Origin: Crossiella sp. CA-258035
GTDB lineage: Bacteria > Actinomycetota > Actinomycetes > Mycobacteriales > Pseudonocardiaceae
Direction: 5' to 3'
Assembly (NCBI RefSeq): GCF_030064675.1
Contig: NZ_CP116413.1
Location: forward strand, 1,211,001-1,275,000
DNA length: 64,000 nt
The translations under genes were made by a program, and so were the position numbers. Below are positions 9,105 to 18,000 of this stretch, in pieces. How positions within the stretch are numbered: position 1 is the stretch's first letter; the number at the start of each line of letters is the position of its first letter. A model generated the notes under the pieces. The model did no database searches. It was not told where the DNA came from and saw only the letters and a program-made list of their open reading frames with translations.

Positions 9105-10397
9105 ATGAACAACCTGGGCCCCGCCGCCTCCCTTCGGCTCGGCTCGCAGATCCAGGCTGCCAAGGCCGCGAACTGGCTGCTCGGCGGACTCGGCGATCTG
9201 CTCGTGCAGGTGGAGCACCCGAAATGGCGGGACGACCCGTATCCGCTCTACGAACGGATGCGGGAGAAGGGCCCGCTCTACCGCGGGCTCAGCGGCACCT
9301 GGGCCACCACCTCCTTCGCCCTGTGCAACCAGGTGCTGCGGGACCGCCGCTTCGGCATGAAGAACGCCGACGGCACCGCGCCGCTGGGCGGTGCGATGGC
9401 CGTGGTGTCGCAGAACTACCCGGAAAGCTTCCTGGACATGGACCCGCCGGACCACACCCGGCTGCGCAGGCTGGCCGCGCCCGCGTTCAACCCGCGCCGG
9501 GTCGACGGCTACCGGCCGAGGGTGCAGCAGATCGTGGACTCGCTGCTGGACGAGGTGGAGCAGCAGGAGAGCTTCGACCTGGTCCGCGACCTGGCCGCGC
9601 CACTGCCGATCACGGTGATCAGCGACCTGCTGGGCATCCCGGAGCCGGACCGGGCCGCCTTCGCCGAGTACGGCGCGATGATCGGCGAGGGCCTCAGCGG
9701 CGTGCACTCCATCCGCCAGGCCAAGGATCTGATCGAGGTCGGCGCGGACCTGGTATCGCTGTTCGACCGACTGTTGCATGAGCGTGCAAAGGAACCCGGC
9801 GACGACGTGATCAGCAGCCTCGCGGGCGCGGTCGGTGAGGAGAAGATGACCGCGCACGAGCTGCACGGCTGCGCGCTGCTGCTGCTGGTGGCCGGGTTCG
9901 AGACCACGGTGAACCTGATCGGCAACGGCGTGCGCGCGCTGCTGGCGCACCCCGAGCAGTGGGCTCAGCTGCGCGCCAAGCCGGAGCTGGCCGCCTCCAC
10001 GGTGGAGGAGGTGCTGCGCTACGACCCGCCGGTGCAGGCCTCCATGCGGGTCGCGCACACCGACGTCGAGCTCGCGGGCGAGACCATCAAGGCCGGTCAG
10101 CTCGTCGGCGTGCTGCTGGCCGCGGGCAACCGCGACCCCGAGGTCTACGAGGAGCCGGCCAAGTTCGACATCACCCGCGGCACCGGACCGGAGCACCTGG
10201 CCTTCTCCAGCGGCATCCACTACTGCCTCGGCGCGCGGCTGGCCCGGATCGAGGGCGAGCTGGTCTTCCGCACCCTGGCCGAGCGGATGCCGTTGCTGCG
10301 GCAGGCCGGTCCGCTGGAACGGCGGGAGACCAACTCCATCCGGGGACTGCGCAAGTTCCCGGTGGCCGCGAACTTCCCCGCGCAGCGCTGTCAGTGA
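9105..10397 (+). CDS. Cytochrome P450 monooxygenase
   Basis: The 430-residue protein has the full bacterial class I P450 set: the I-helix AGFETT (oxygen activation), the K-helix EVLRYDPP (ExxR), and the heme loop FSSGIHYCLGARLAR with the heme-ligating Cys at about residue 374. DPPDHTRLRRL is the usual C-helix motif. No redox partner is fused or adjacent, so it relies on ferredoxins encoded elsewhere. The pairing with an exporter suggests specialised metabolism or detoxification; the substrate cannot be predicted. The 3' end carries a tandem 20-bp duplication covering its stop codon. Confidence 0.93.
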   Translation: MNNLGPAASLRLGSQIQAAKAANWLLGGLGDLLVQVEHPKWRDDPYPLYERMREKGPLYRGLSGTWATTSFALCNQVLRDRRFGMKNADGTAPLGGAMAVVSQNYPESFLDMDPPDHTRLRRLAAPAFNPRRVDGYRPRVQQIVDSLLDEVEQQESFDLVRDLAAPLPITVISDLLGIPEPDRAAFAEYGAMIGEGLSGVHSIRQAKDLIEVGADLVSLFDRLLHERAKEPGDDVISSLAGAVGEEKMTAHELHGCALLLLVAGFETTVNLIGNGVRALLAHPEQWAQLRAKPELAASTVEEVLRYDPPVQASMRVAHTDVELAGETIKAGQLVGVLLAAGNRDPEVYEEPAKFDITRGTGPEHLAFSSGIHYCLGARLARIEGELVFRTLAERMPLLRQAGPLERRETNSIRGLRKFPVAANFPAQRCQ

Positions 10398-10422
10398 CTG
10401 CCCAGCGCTGCCAGTGACTGCC
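10383..10422 (+). repeat. Tandem 20-bp duplication across the P450 stop codon
   Basis: The 20-mer CAGCGCTGTCAGTGACTGCC at 10383-10402 is repeated at 10403-10422 with one change. The first copy contains the P450 TGA stop at 10395-10397, and the second copy carries the same TGA downstream. A slippage duplication is the simplest explanation. Confidence 0.9.
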
Positions 10423-10426
10423 TGAA

Positions 10427-10472
10427 CCGGCCCGTGTCGCCCCGCTCCGCCCGGCGGGTCGCCACGGGCCGG
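10427..10472 (+). terminator. Terminator hairpin after the P450 gene
   Basis: CCGGCCCGTG at 10427-10436 pairs perfectly with CACGGGCCGG at 10463-10472. The loop is long and GC-rich and there is no U-tract, as is common for terminators in this group. Confidence 0.65.
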
Positions 10473-10580
10473 TCGGCTACCCGGTCGTGAGCGTGTCCCC
10501 GGCCACCTTCACCAGGGGTTTTGCCCGATCGCGCACTAGCATGCGGGGCGTCACGAGTTGTCGTCTGAGGGAGCAGGTTC

Positions 10581-11522
10581 GTGCGGGACATCGCGGTCTT
10601 CAGTGGCAGTGCGCACCCCGAGCTGGCCGCGGAGATCTGCGCCCAGCTGGAAGTGCCGCTGCGGCCGGTGCGGACCCAGCGCTTCGCCAACGACTGCATC
10701 GAGGTGCAGTTGCAGGCCAACTGCCGGCAGCGGGACGTGTTCCTGATCCAGCCACTGGTGACGCCGGTGCAGGAGAACCTGGTCGAGCTGCTGCTGATGC
10801 TGGACGCGGCGCGCGGGGCCTCGGCGGCGCGCACCACCGTGGTGATGCCGCACTACGCCTACGCGCGCTCGGACAAGAAGGACGCGCCGCGGATCTCCAT
10901 CGGCGGGCGGCTGGTGGCCGACCTGCTGGTGGCCGCGGGGGCCAACCGGGTGCTGGCGATGACGCTGCACTCGCCGCAGGTGCACGGGTTCTTCAGCGTG
11001 CCGGTGGACCACCTGCACGCGCTGCGCGAGCTGGCCGGGCACTTCCGGCAGCACGACCTGGGCAACACCACCGTGGTCTCGCCGGACCTGGGCAACGCCA
11101 AGGAAGCCTCGCACTTCGCCCGGCTGCTCGGTGTGCCGGTGGCCGCGGGGGCCAAGCAGCGCTTCGCCGACGACAAGGTGACCATCAGCTCGGTGATCGG
11201 CGAGGTGGCCGGGCGGGACATCATCGTGCTGGACGACGAGATCGCCAAGGGCAGTACCGTACTGGAGCTGCTGGACCGGCTGCGCGAGCTGGGCGCGCGC
11301 ACCATCAGGGTGGCCTGCACGCACGGGCTGTTCTCCTCGGGCGCGCTCAAGCGGATCGGCGACCAGCCGGACGTGCTGGAGATCGTGTGCACCAACACGG
11401 TGCCGATTCCGGCCGGTGAGCGGGTGCCCAAGCTGAAGGTCCTCTCCATCGCGCCCGCGCTGGCCGAGGCGATGCGGCGCATCCACAACGGCGAGTCGGT
11501 CAGCGCGCTGTTCGACGCCTAG
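10581..11522 (+). CDS. Ribose-phosphate pyrophosphokinase family protein (divergent paralogue)
   Basis: The 313-residue protein starts at a GTG after GAGGGAGCAGG. Its fold markers match PRPP synthetase (ribose 5-phosphate + ATP to PRPP): RFANDCIEVQL near residue 35, MPHYAYARSDKKDAPRISI, TLHSPQVHGFF, and a PRPP loop read as VLDDEIAKGSTV. It differs from housekeeping Prs in the flexible catalytic loop (AKQRFADDKVTIS rather than the usual Lys-Arg form) and in LHSPQ for the usual LHAGQ. I therefore see it as a second, divergent copy whose activity needs testing. Its TAG overlaps the TAG of the convergent lipoprotein gene. Confidence 0.82.
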   Translation: MRDIAVFSGSAHPELAAEICAQLEVPLRPVRTQRFANDCIEVQLQANCRQRDVFLIQPLVTPVQENLVELLLMLDAARGASAARTTVVMPHYAYARSDKKDAPRISIGGRLVADLLVAAGANRVLAMTLHSPQVHGFFSVPVDHLHALRELAGHFRQHDLGNTTVVSPDLGNAKEASHFARLLGVPVAAGAKQRFADDKVTISSVIGEVAGRDIIVLDDEIAKGSTVLELLDRLRELGARTIRVACTHGLFSSGALKRIGDQPDVLEIVCTNTVPIPAGERVPKLKVLSIAPALAEAMRRIHNGESVSALFDA

Positions 11523-12307
11523 ACCGGGAACAGCTGCTCGGCTACCTGGCGGCAGACCGAGGCGCCGTGCGCCTGGCCGAGCTTGGCCGGGTAGCTGACC
11601 AGCACGGCGAGCACCTTGTCCTCCCACACCGCGAGGCAGTTCACCGCCCAGTTGTTCGTGGCCCCGTGCTCGGTCCAGCCGTTCTTGATCGCGAGCGGCT
11701 TGCCGGCCAGGCCGCGGGCCTCGGCGATGCCGAAGGCGTTGCTGCGGTCCACGGTGCGCATCTCCTCGCGCAGCCACTTCGTCCACTGTGGACTGAGCTG
11801 GCGGCCGTCGAAGAGGCACTGGCCCATCCTGGTCGCGTCATCGGCGGTCATCCTGGTCTTGGACCACCAGCCGGTCTTGATCGTGGTGCCGGTCAGGCCG
11901 CAGGTGCGGATCAGCCGCTGGATCACCTGGTCCGAGCCGCGCTGGCGGTAGAGCCGTTGCGCGGCCTGGTCGTCGGAGACGTGGATCATGCGGTGCAGGC
12001 TGGTCAGGTCGGCCGGGCTGGGCTTGGCCTGGCCGAGGCCGTTGAGGAAGTCGAAGGCGATCCAGGCCTTGATCATCGACTCCACCGTGTTGGCGAAGCG
12101 GTCCTGGTTGGCCGAGCCGCGCACCGCACCGGTCTTGGTCTCCCGCAGCGACCAGGAGTACTCGCCAGGGGTGTCCACCCTGACCTCGGGGCTGACCACG
12201 TGCGGCTGGGCGCCGAACCCGGCCACGCCTGGTTCCGGCGCTCGCTGGCAGCCGGCGACGGCCACGGTGAGCAGGACGAACAGGGCGGCTGTCCACTTGC
12301 GACTCAT
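11519..12307 (-). CDS. Lipoprotein with class A beta-lactamase fold
   Basis: This 262-residue protein has a lipoprotein signal (LLTVAVAGCQ, with the lipidated Cys near residue 20). It carries the three serine-hydrolase motifs of the beta-lactamase/DD-peptidase fold in order: SMIK (SxxK), SDD (in place of SDN) and KNGWT (KxG). It lacks the usual omega-loop ExxxN that I would expect of a true class A lactamase. A cell-wall peptidase or an altered lactamase is therefore as likely. It is divergent from a two-component system, which may control it. Its stop overlaps that of the PRPP synthetase gene within the tetranucleotide CTAG. Confidence 0.78.
   Translation of the reverse strand: MSRKWTAALFVLLTVAVAGCQRAPEPGVAGFGAQPHVVSPEVRVDTPGEYSWSLRETKTGAVRGSANQDRFANTVESMIKAWIAFDFLNGLGQAKPSPADLTSLHRMIHVSDDQAAQRLYRQRGSDQVIQRLIRTCGLTGTTIKTGWWSKTRMTADDATRMGQCLFDGRQLSPQWTKWLREEMRTVDRSNAFGIAEARGLAGKPLAIKNGWTEHGATNNWAVNCLAVWEDKVLAVLVSYPAKLGQAHGASVCRQVAEQLFPV
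11781..11793. repeat. 13-bp dispersed palindrome, copy 2
   Basis: An exact GTCCACTGTGGAC lies inside the lipoprotein gene. Here it is read in a different frame (S-P-Q-W-T on the minus strand), which argues for a DNA-level rather than a protein-level signal. Confidence 0.7.
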
Positions 12308-12330
12308 GACCGCGAAGCTAGGAACGGCGT

Positions 12331-12427
12331 GATGAAGAACTGACGAAGAAGCCGTGCGGGGGCGGTGCGATCAGACGCGGGCGGGTGATTTCACGGCAAC
12401 CGCGGCCGCCCTTCACCATTTCTTCAC
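12331..12427. promoter_or_regulatory. Two pairs of 11-bp-spaced direct repeats between divergent genes
   Basis: GATGAAG at 12331 and GACGAAG at 12342 are 11 bp apart, and CTTCAC at 12411 and 12422 are also 11 bp apart. Read on opposite strands, both are CTTC-type half sites. Direct repeats with one-turn spacing are the usual binding pattern of OmpR-family regulators. They sit next to the start of the lipoprotein gene and just upstream of the response regulator gene. Confidence 0.55.
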
Positions 12428-12460
12428 GGCGCCGGGCGGGGCGGCTGCGACACTGGGCCG

Positions 12461-13147
12461 GTGAGCGCGCGCATCCTCCTCGCCGAGGACGACCAGAAGC
12501 AGGCGCACCTGATCCGCGTCTACCTGGAACGCGCCGGGCACAGCGTGCTCGCCTGCGCGGACGGGCGGACCGCGCTGGAACTGGCCCGCTCCAGGCGGCC
12601 GGACCTGATCGTGCTGGACGTGATGATGCCCGAGGTGGACGGCCTGGACGTGTGCCGCATCCTGCGCGCGGAGTCCAAGGTGCCGATCCTGATGCTCACC
12701 GCCCGCTCCACCGAGTCGGACCTGCTGCTGGGGCTGGACCTGGGCGCGGACGACTACATGGTCAAGCCGTTCAGCCCGGCCGAGCTGACCGCGAGGGTGC
12801 GCGCGCTGCTGCGCCGCGCCGCCGACCGGACCGCGCCGGAGCTGATCACGGTGGGGGAGCTGGAGATCGACCCGACCCGGTACACCGTGCGGCTGCGCGG
12901 CGAGCTGGTGGAACTGACCGCCAAGGAGTTCGACATCCTGCACGCGCTGGCCCAGCAGCCGGGGGTGCCGCTGACCCGCGCCCAGATCCTGGAGCGCGCC
13001 TTCGGTTTTGACAACCACGTGCTGGAGCGCACGGTGGACGCGCACGTGAAGAACCTGCGCCGCAAGGTGGAGGACGATCCGGCCCGGCCGCGCTACCTGC
13101 TCACGGTGAGCGGGCGCGGGTACAAGCTGGCCGAGGACGCCGGATGA
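12461..13147 (+). CDS. OmpR-family response regulator
   Basis: The 228-residue protein has a receiver domain (acidic pocket LLAEDD, phosphorylated Asp in VLDVMMPEVDG at about residue 52, signalling Thr in LTAR, Lys in MVKPF). A winged-helix effector domain follows (ELTAKEFDILHAL, VDAHVKNLRRKVE, LTVSGRGYKL). It starts at a GTG and its stop overlaps the kinase start as ATGA, so the pair is translationally coupled. It likely binds the 11-bp-spaced repeats just upstream and may control the divergent beta-lactamase-fold lipoprotein. Confidence 0.93.
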   Translation: MSARILLAEDDQKQAHLIRVYLERAGHSVLACADGRTALELARSRRPDLIVLDVMMPEVDGLDVCRILRAESKVPILMLTARSTESDLLLGLDLGADDYMVKPFSPAELTARVRALLRRAADRTAPELITVGELEIDPTRYTVRLRGELVELTAKEFDILHALAQQPGVPLTRAQILERAFGFDNHVLERTVDAHVKNLRRKVEDDPARPRYLLTVSGRGYKLAEDAG

Positions 13148-15009
13148 GTCCGCGCTGGCACGGCAGCCTGCGGTTCCGGCTGCTGATGCTCACCGCGGTG
13201 GTCGCGGTGCTGTCCGCGGGGCTGACCGCCTGGCTGACCGTGTACCAGGCCAGCCAGCAGGTGTCCTCCGAGGCGGCCGCCGAGCAGGCGGTGTCCAAGT
13301 CCATTGTGGACGAGCTGGTCGGCTACGGCGCGGTGCGCGGCAAGTGGGACGGCGTCGCGGGCACCGTGCGCGCGCTCAGGGACCGCACCGGGCAACGGAT
13401 CCGGCTGACCACCATGGCCGGTCAGGTGGTGGTGGACAGCGACACCCTGGACGGCGGCCCCGCGCGGCCGCTGGGCAACCGGACGCCGTTGCTGATCGAC
13501 CCGGTGCCCACTCCGGTCCCGCCGCCGGAGGCCTTCTCCGGCTCGATCTCGCTGCCCACCCTCACGACCTTCAGGACCGTGCCCCCGGCCAGCACCCAGT
13601 CCATCCCGTTCACCACCGGGACGACCTCGGCACAGGGCTACACCACCGCCCCGACGCAGACCTGGCTGTCCCGCTTGCTCAACTACCGCAAGGACGTCGA
13701 GCTCGCGAGCTGCCTGATCGACAAGGGCTTCGCGGTGGAGCAGCAGGCGAAGCCGGACGGGATCCCGGTGGTGGACCTGATCGGGCCCGATCCGGATCAG
13801 GGCCGCAAGCAGGCGCTGGCGGAGTGCGCGGGCAAGTTCCGCGCCGCGGAGATGGTCAGGGCGGAGGGCGCGGCCTACGAGGCGTGCAAGGTCAATCCGG
13901 GTGGCAGCACCGAGCAGTGCGTGCTCAGCAGGTTCCGGAGCAAGGTCCAGGAGATCATGCCCGCGCCGCTGCTGCTGTCCATGGGCGCGGGCGAGCCGCT
14001 GTCCGCGCGGACCGTGCCGCTGCTGCCCGCGCTGCTGGCCGCGGCCGGGGTGGCGCTGGTGGCGATCCTGGGCATGTGGCTGGTCAGCCGCCGGGTGCTG
14101 CGGCCGGTGGGCGCGCTGATGACCGCCTCCACCCGGCTCGGCGCCGGTGACCTGGCCGAGCGGGTGCCGGTGCGCGGCCACGACGAGATCGCCGACCTGG
14201 CCGGGGCGTTCAACCGGATGGCGGACTCCTTGCAGCGCAGCGAGGAACGGCAGCGGCGGATGATCGCCGACATCGCGCACGAGCTGCGCACCCCGCTGGC
14301 CAACATCCGCGGCTACCTGGAGGCGCTCAAGGACGGCGTGCTGCCGCCGGATCCGGACCTGTTCGACTCGCTGCACGAGGAAGCCCTGTTGCAGCAGCGG
14401 CTGATCGAGGACATCCAGCTGCTCGCCCTCGCCGACGCCGGATCGCTGTCCTACCAGCACGAACCGGTGGACCTCGGCGAGGTGGTGGCGGCCACCCGCA
14501 CCGGCTTCCAGGCGGTGGCCACCGCGGCCGGGGTCGACTTGGTGTCCACTGTGGACGATCCAGCGCCGGTGGTGACCGGGGATCCGAACCGGCTGCGGCA
14601 GGTGCTGGGCAACCTGGTGAGCAACGCGATCAGGGCCACCCCGGCCGGTGGTGTGGTCGAGCTGGCCGCGCGGGCCGAGGGCGGGATGGCGGTGCTCACC
14701 GTGACCGACACCGGGCGCGGCATCCGGGCGGCGGACCTGCCGCACGTGTTCGACCGGTTCTGGCGGGCCGACGACGCGCGCACGCGGGCCACCGGGGGGA
14801 GCGGGCTGGGGTTGTCCATCGCGCGGGAGATCGTGACCGCGCACGGGGGCGCGATCGCCGCGGAGAGTCCGGCGGTCGAGGGCGCTGGGGGCGCGGTCGG
14901 CGCGGCGGGCGGGAGTGGCTCCCGGTTCAGCGTGCGGCTGCCGCTGCTCACCGGCACGGCGGGCGGTACGGGTAGTCCGGGAACCGCGCCGACCACTCCT
15001 CCGCGGTGA
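13144..15009 (+). CDS. Sensor histidine kinase with large extracellular domain
   Basis: The 621-residue kinase has one membrane helix near residues 10-32 and a long extracellular region of about 250 residues. A second helix (LLPALLAAAGVALVAILGMW), a HAMP domain, HisKA with the phospho-His in DIAHELRTPLANIRG, and an HATPase domain (N-box GNLVSNAIRATP, DTGRGIRAADLPHVF, GSGLGLSIA) follow. The extracellular part carries four Cys residues and a Pro/Thr-rich linker, and I do not recognise it. The last 20 residues form a low-complexity tail (TGTAGGTGSPGT). The coding frame runs 62 bp into the 3' end of the convergent STAND-WD40 gene. Confidence 0.9.
   Translation: MSPRWHGSLRFRLLMLTAVVAVLSAGLTAWLTVYQASQQVSSEAAAEQAVSKSIVDELVGYGAVRGKWDGVAGTVRALRDRTGQRIRLTTMAGQVVVDSDTLDGGPARPLGNRTPLLIDPVPTPVPPPEAFSGSISLPTLTTFRTVPPASTQSIPFTTGTTSAQGYTTAPTQTWLSRLLNYRKDVELASCLIDKGFAVEQQAKPDGIPVVDLIGPDPDQGRKQALAECAGKFRAAEMVRAEGAAYEACKVNPGGSTEQCVLSRFRSKVQEIMPAPLLLSMGAGEPLSARTVPLLPALLAAAGVALVAILGMWLVSRRVLRPVGALMTASTRLGAGDLAERVPVRGHDEIADLAGAFNRMADSLQRSEERQRRMIADIAHELRTPLANIRGYLEALKDGVLPPDPDLFDSLHEEALLQQRLIEDIQLLALADAGSLSYQHEPVDLGEVVAATRTGFQAVATAAGVDLVSTVDDPAPVVTGDPNRLRQVLGNLVSNAIRATPAGGVVELAARAEGGMAVLTVTDTGRGIRAADLPHVFDRFWRADDARTRATGGSGLGLSIAREIVTAHGGAIAAESPAVEGAGGAVGAAGGSGSRFSVRLPLLTGTAGGTGSPGTAPTTPPR
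14544..14556. repeat. 13-bp dispersed palindrome, copy 3
   Basis: An exact GTCCACTGTGGAC lies inside the histidine kinase gene and encodes S-T-V-D with the codon ACT, which is rare in such GC-rich DNA. Confidence 0.7.
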
Positions 15010-18000
15010 TCGGCGTCCCGGTCAGCGCGCACAGCCGGTTCACCGCGGCGTCCGGATCGGTGTCCCAGAACCGCAGGGTGTGCCCGCCCGTGGCCAGCGC
15101 GATCCGCCTGCCGCCGGTGTGGAAGACCGCGGTGACCGGGGCGTCCGGGCTGGTCAGTGGGGCGTGCAGTTGGGGGTTCGCCGGGTCGGCCAGGTCCCAC
15201 AGCCGGGCGGTGCCCTCGCCGCCGGTGGTCACCAGGGTGCGGCCGTCCGGGCTGAACGTGGCGGTGTGCACCGGGCCGCGGTGACCGCTGATCACGGCCA
15301 GCGGCACCGGCCGCGCCGGCTCGCCGACCCGCCACAGTCGGGCGCTCTGGTCCAGGCTCGCGCCGGCCAGTAGCTGCCCGTCCGGGCTGAACGACACCCC
15401 GGTGACCGCCTCCCGGAAACCGGTGATCTTGGCTTGCTGGCGCGGGTTTCCCGGCTCGCCCAGGTCCCACAGCCGGATCGAGCGGTCGGTGTTGCCGGAG
15501 GCCAGGCGGCGGCTGTCCGGGCTGAAGGCCACCGCGTTCACGGTGCGGAAGTCATCGGCCAGGATGGCCAGCCGCTTCGGCGCGCGCGGGTCGGAGATGT
15601 TCCACAGCACCAGGTCCCCGGCGTCGTCGCCACTGGCCAGCAGGTTGCCGTCCGGGCTGAGCGCGACCCGGCCCACGGTCTCGCGATAACCGTCCATAGT
15701 GGACAGATGTGCCGGGTGGTCCGGATCTGCCAGGTCCCACAGCCGGACGGTCCGGTCCCTGGCCGCGGTGGCCAGGCGGCGGCCGTCGGCGCTGAACGCG
15801 GTGTGCTGCACCGCGTCGGTGTGCCCGGTCAGCGTGCCCAGCGGGAGCAGTCCGGACCAGTCGGTGCGCCACAGCCGGACCTCCGGCGCGCGCACCGCGG
15901 TGGTGGCCAGCAGGCTGCTCTCCTGGTGCGCGAACACCCCGTCGATCTCGTTGGGCCCGCCCGCCGGGTTGGCCAGCGGGTCGTGCCACAGGTAGGAGCG
16001 GCCGCCGCTGCTGGCGGAGGCGAGCAGTCGCCCGGCCCGGTCGAAGGCGATGGCGCGCACCCGGTTCGGCTGCCGCAGCCGCTGGATCTCCCGGCCGGAG
16101 ACCAGGTCCAGCACCCGCAGCAGCCCGTCATTCGCGCCCAGCACCACCCGGTCGGCGTCCGGGCCGAAGGCCAGGCCGCGCACCAGCACGTCCGGCGCGG
16201 GCATGGTGCGCACCGCGCCACGCTCGGCCAGCCACAGCGCGTGCGTCTCGTCGGCGACCACCAGGCGGCGGCCGTCCTGGCTGTAGGTGATCGCGCTGAC
16301 CGGCCCGCGCGCGGTCAGGATGTGGTGCGGCGCACCGGGGTTGGCCGGGTCGGCCAGTCGCCAGCCGAGCACCACGCCGTCCTGCCCCGCGGTGGCCAGG
16401 GTCGGGCCGTCCGGGCTGAAGGCCAGTCCGAACACCTCGCCGGTGTGCCCGGGAAGCACCGAGACCTGTTGCGGCGCAGCGGGATCGCGCAGGGACCAGA
16501 GCCGGGTCACCGCGTCCGCCGAGCCCGCGGTGGCCAGCAGTGTGCCGTCCGGGCTGAACTCCAGCTGGTTCACCTTGGTCCGCGGCAGCAGCGCGGCCAG
16601 CTGCCTGGCCCGCACCGGCGCCCCGACCTCCCACAGCGCCACCCCGCCCGCGCTGGAGAGCGCGAGCCAGCGCCCGTCCGGGCTGAACTCCAGGCCGGTG
16701 ACCCGCCCGGTGTTGGGCAGCGTGCGCAGCGGCTCGCCGCGCCGCCCGTCGGTGGCGTCCCACAGCTGCACCACCCCGTCCTGGCTGCCGGTGGCCAGCA
16801 GCCCGCCGTCCGGCCGGAGCGCGACCACGTCCACCTGCTCGCCGCCGCCGTGCAGCCGGGTCGGGTAGGCAGTGGCGAAGGCGGAGAGCACCGCGCCGCG
16901 CGCCGCCGGGGTGCCCGCGAGCTGGTAGGCGGCCAGCCCGAGCTGCCCGGCCAATGAGGGGTCGCTGCCGAGCAGACCGGCGGCCTGCTCACCGACCTGG
17001 CGCGAGGTGGCCTCGTCCCGCGAGGTGAGCGCCTCCTGCCGCTGCACCAAGGCGATCCCGCCGGTCAGCGCCGCGATCAGCACGAACACGGTGAGCGCGG
17101 CGACCAGCGAGCGCAACCGCCGCACCCCGCGCTGCTCCTCGTGCCGCCCGGCCCGCAGGAACTCCCGCTCCAGCGGCGTGACCTCGGCCGGGTGGGCGGC
17201 CTCCCACGCGGTCGCGGTGGCCAGCGCGACGCCCCGGTAGGTCAGCGCGGGCACCCGGCCGGTGCTCACCCAGAGATCGGCGGCCTCGCTGATGTGCTGC
17301 CGGGCGCGCAGCGCGACCCGGTCGGTGTCGATCCACTCCCGCAGCCGCGGCCAGGCCCTGACCAGCGCCTCGTGCGTGATCTGGACCGCGTCCCGGTCGA
17401 GCACCAGCAGCCGGGCCGCGGCGAATGCCTCCATCGCGACCAGCGTCGGGTCCTGCCGGTCACCCGCGCTGAGCTGGGCCAGTGGCACCCGCCGCCGGGT
17501 GTCCTCGCCGTCGGCGCCCACCCGCACCAGCCGCAGCAGCAACCGCCGCGCCGCCTGCCGGGCGTCCTCGTCCAGCTGGGTGTAGACCTGCTCGGCCGCG
17601 GCCGCCACCGCGCCGCGGATCCCGCCGGTGGCCCGGTACCCGGCCACGGTGAGCCGGTCCTGCTCGCGGTGCTCCCAGGTGCCCAGCAGCGCGTAGGACA
17701 GCAGCGGCAGCGAGCCGGGTTCGTAGCCGCGGTCGCCCGCGCCGAGATCGCTGAGCAGCAGCTCGACCAGCCCCGGTTCCACGGTCAGCTTGGCCGCGGC
17801 GGCCGGACCGGTGATCGCCTCGGTGAGCTCGGCCCTGGACATCGCGCCGACCGCGAACTGGTTGTGCCGCACCACTTCCAGCAGCTCCGGCTGGGCGAGG
17901 CACTGCGGGAAGAAGTCGGCCCGCACCGCCAGCACCACCCCGTCAGCGCCCCGGCGACACACCTCCGCGATGAACTCCGACCGCTCCGCCGCCGACTCAC

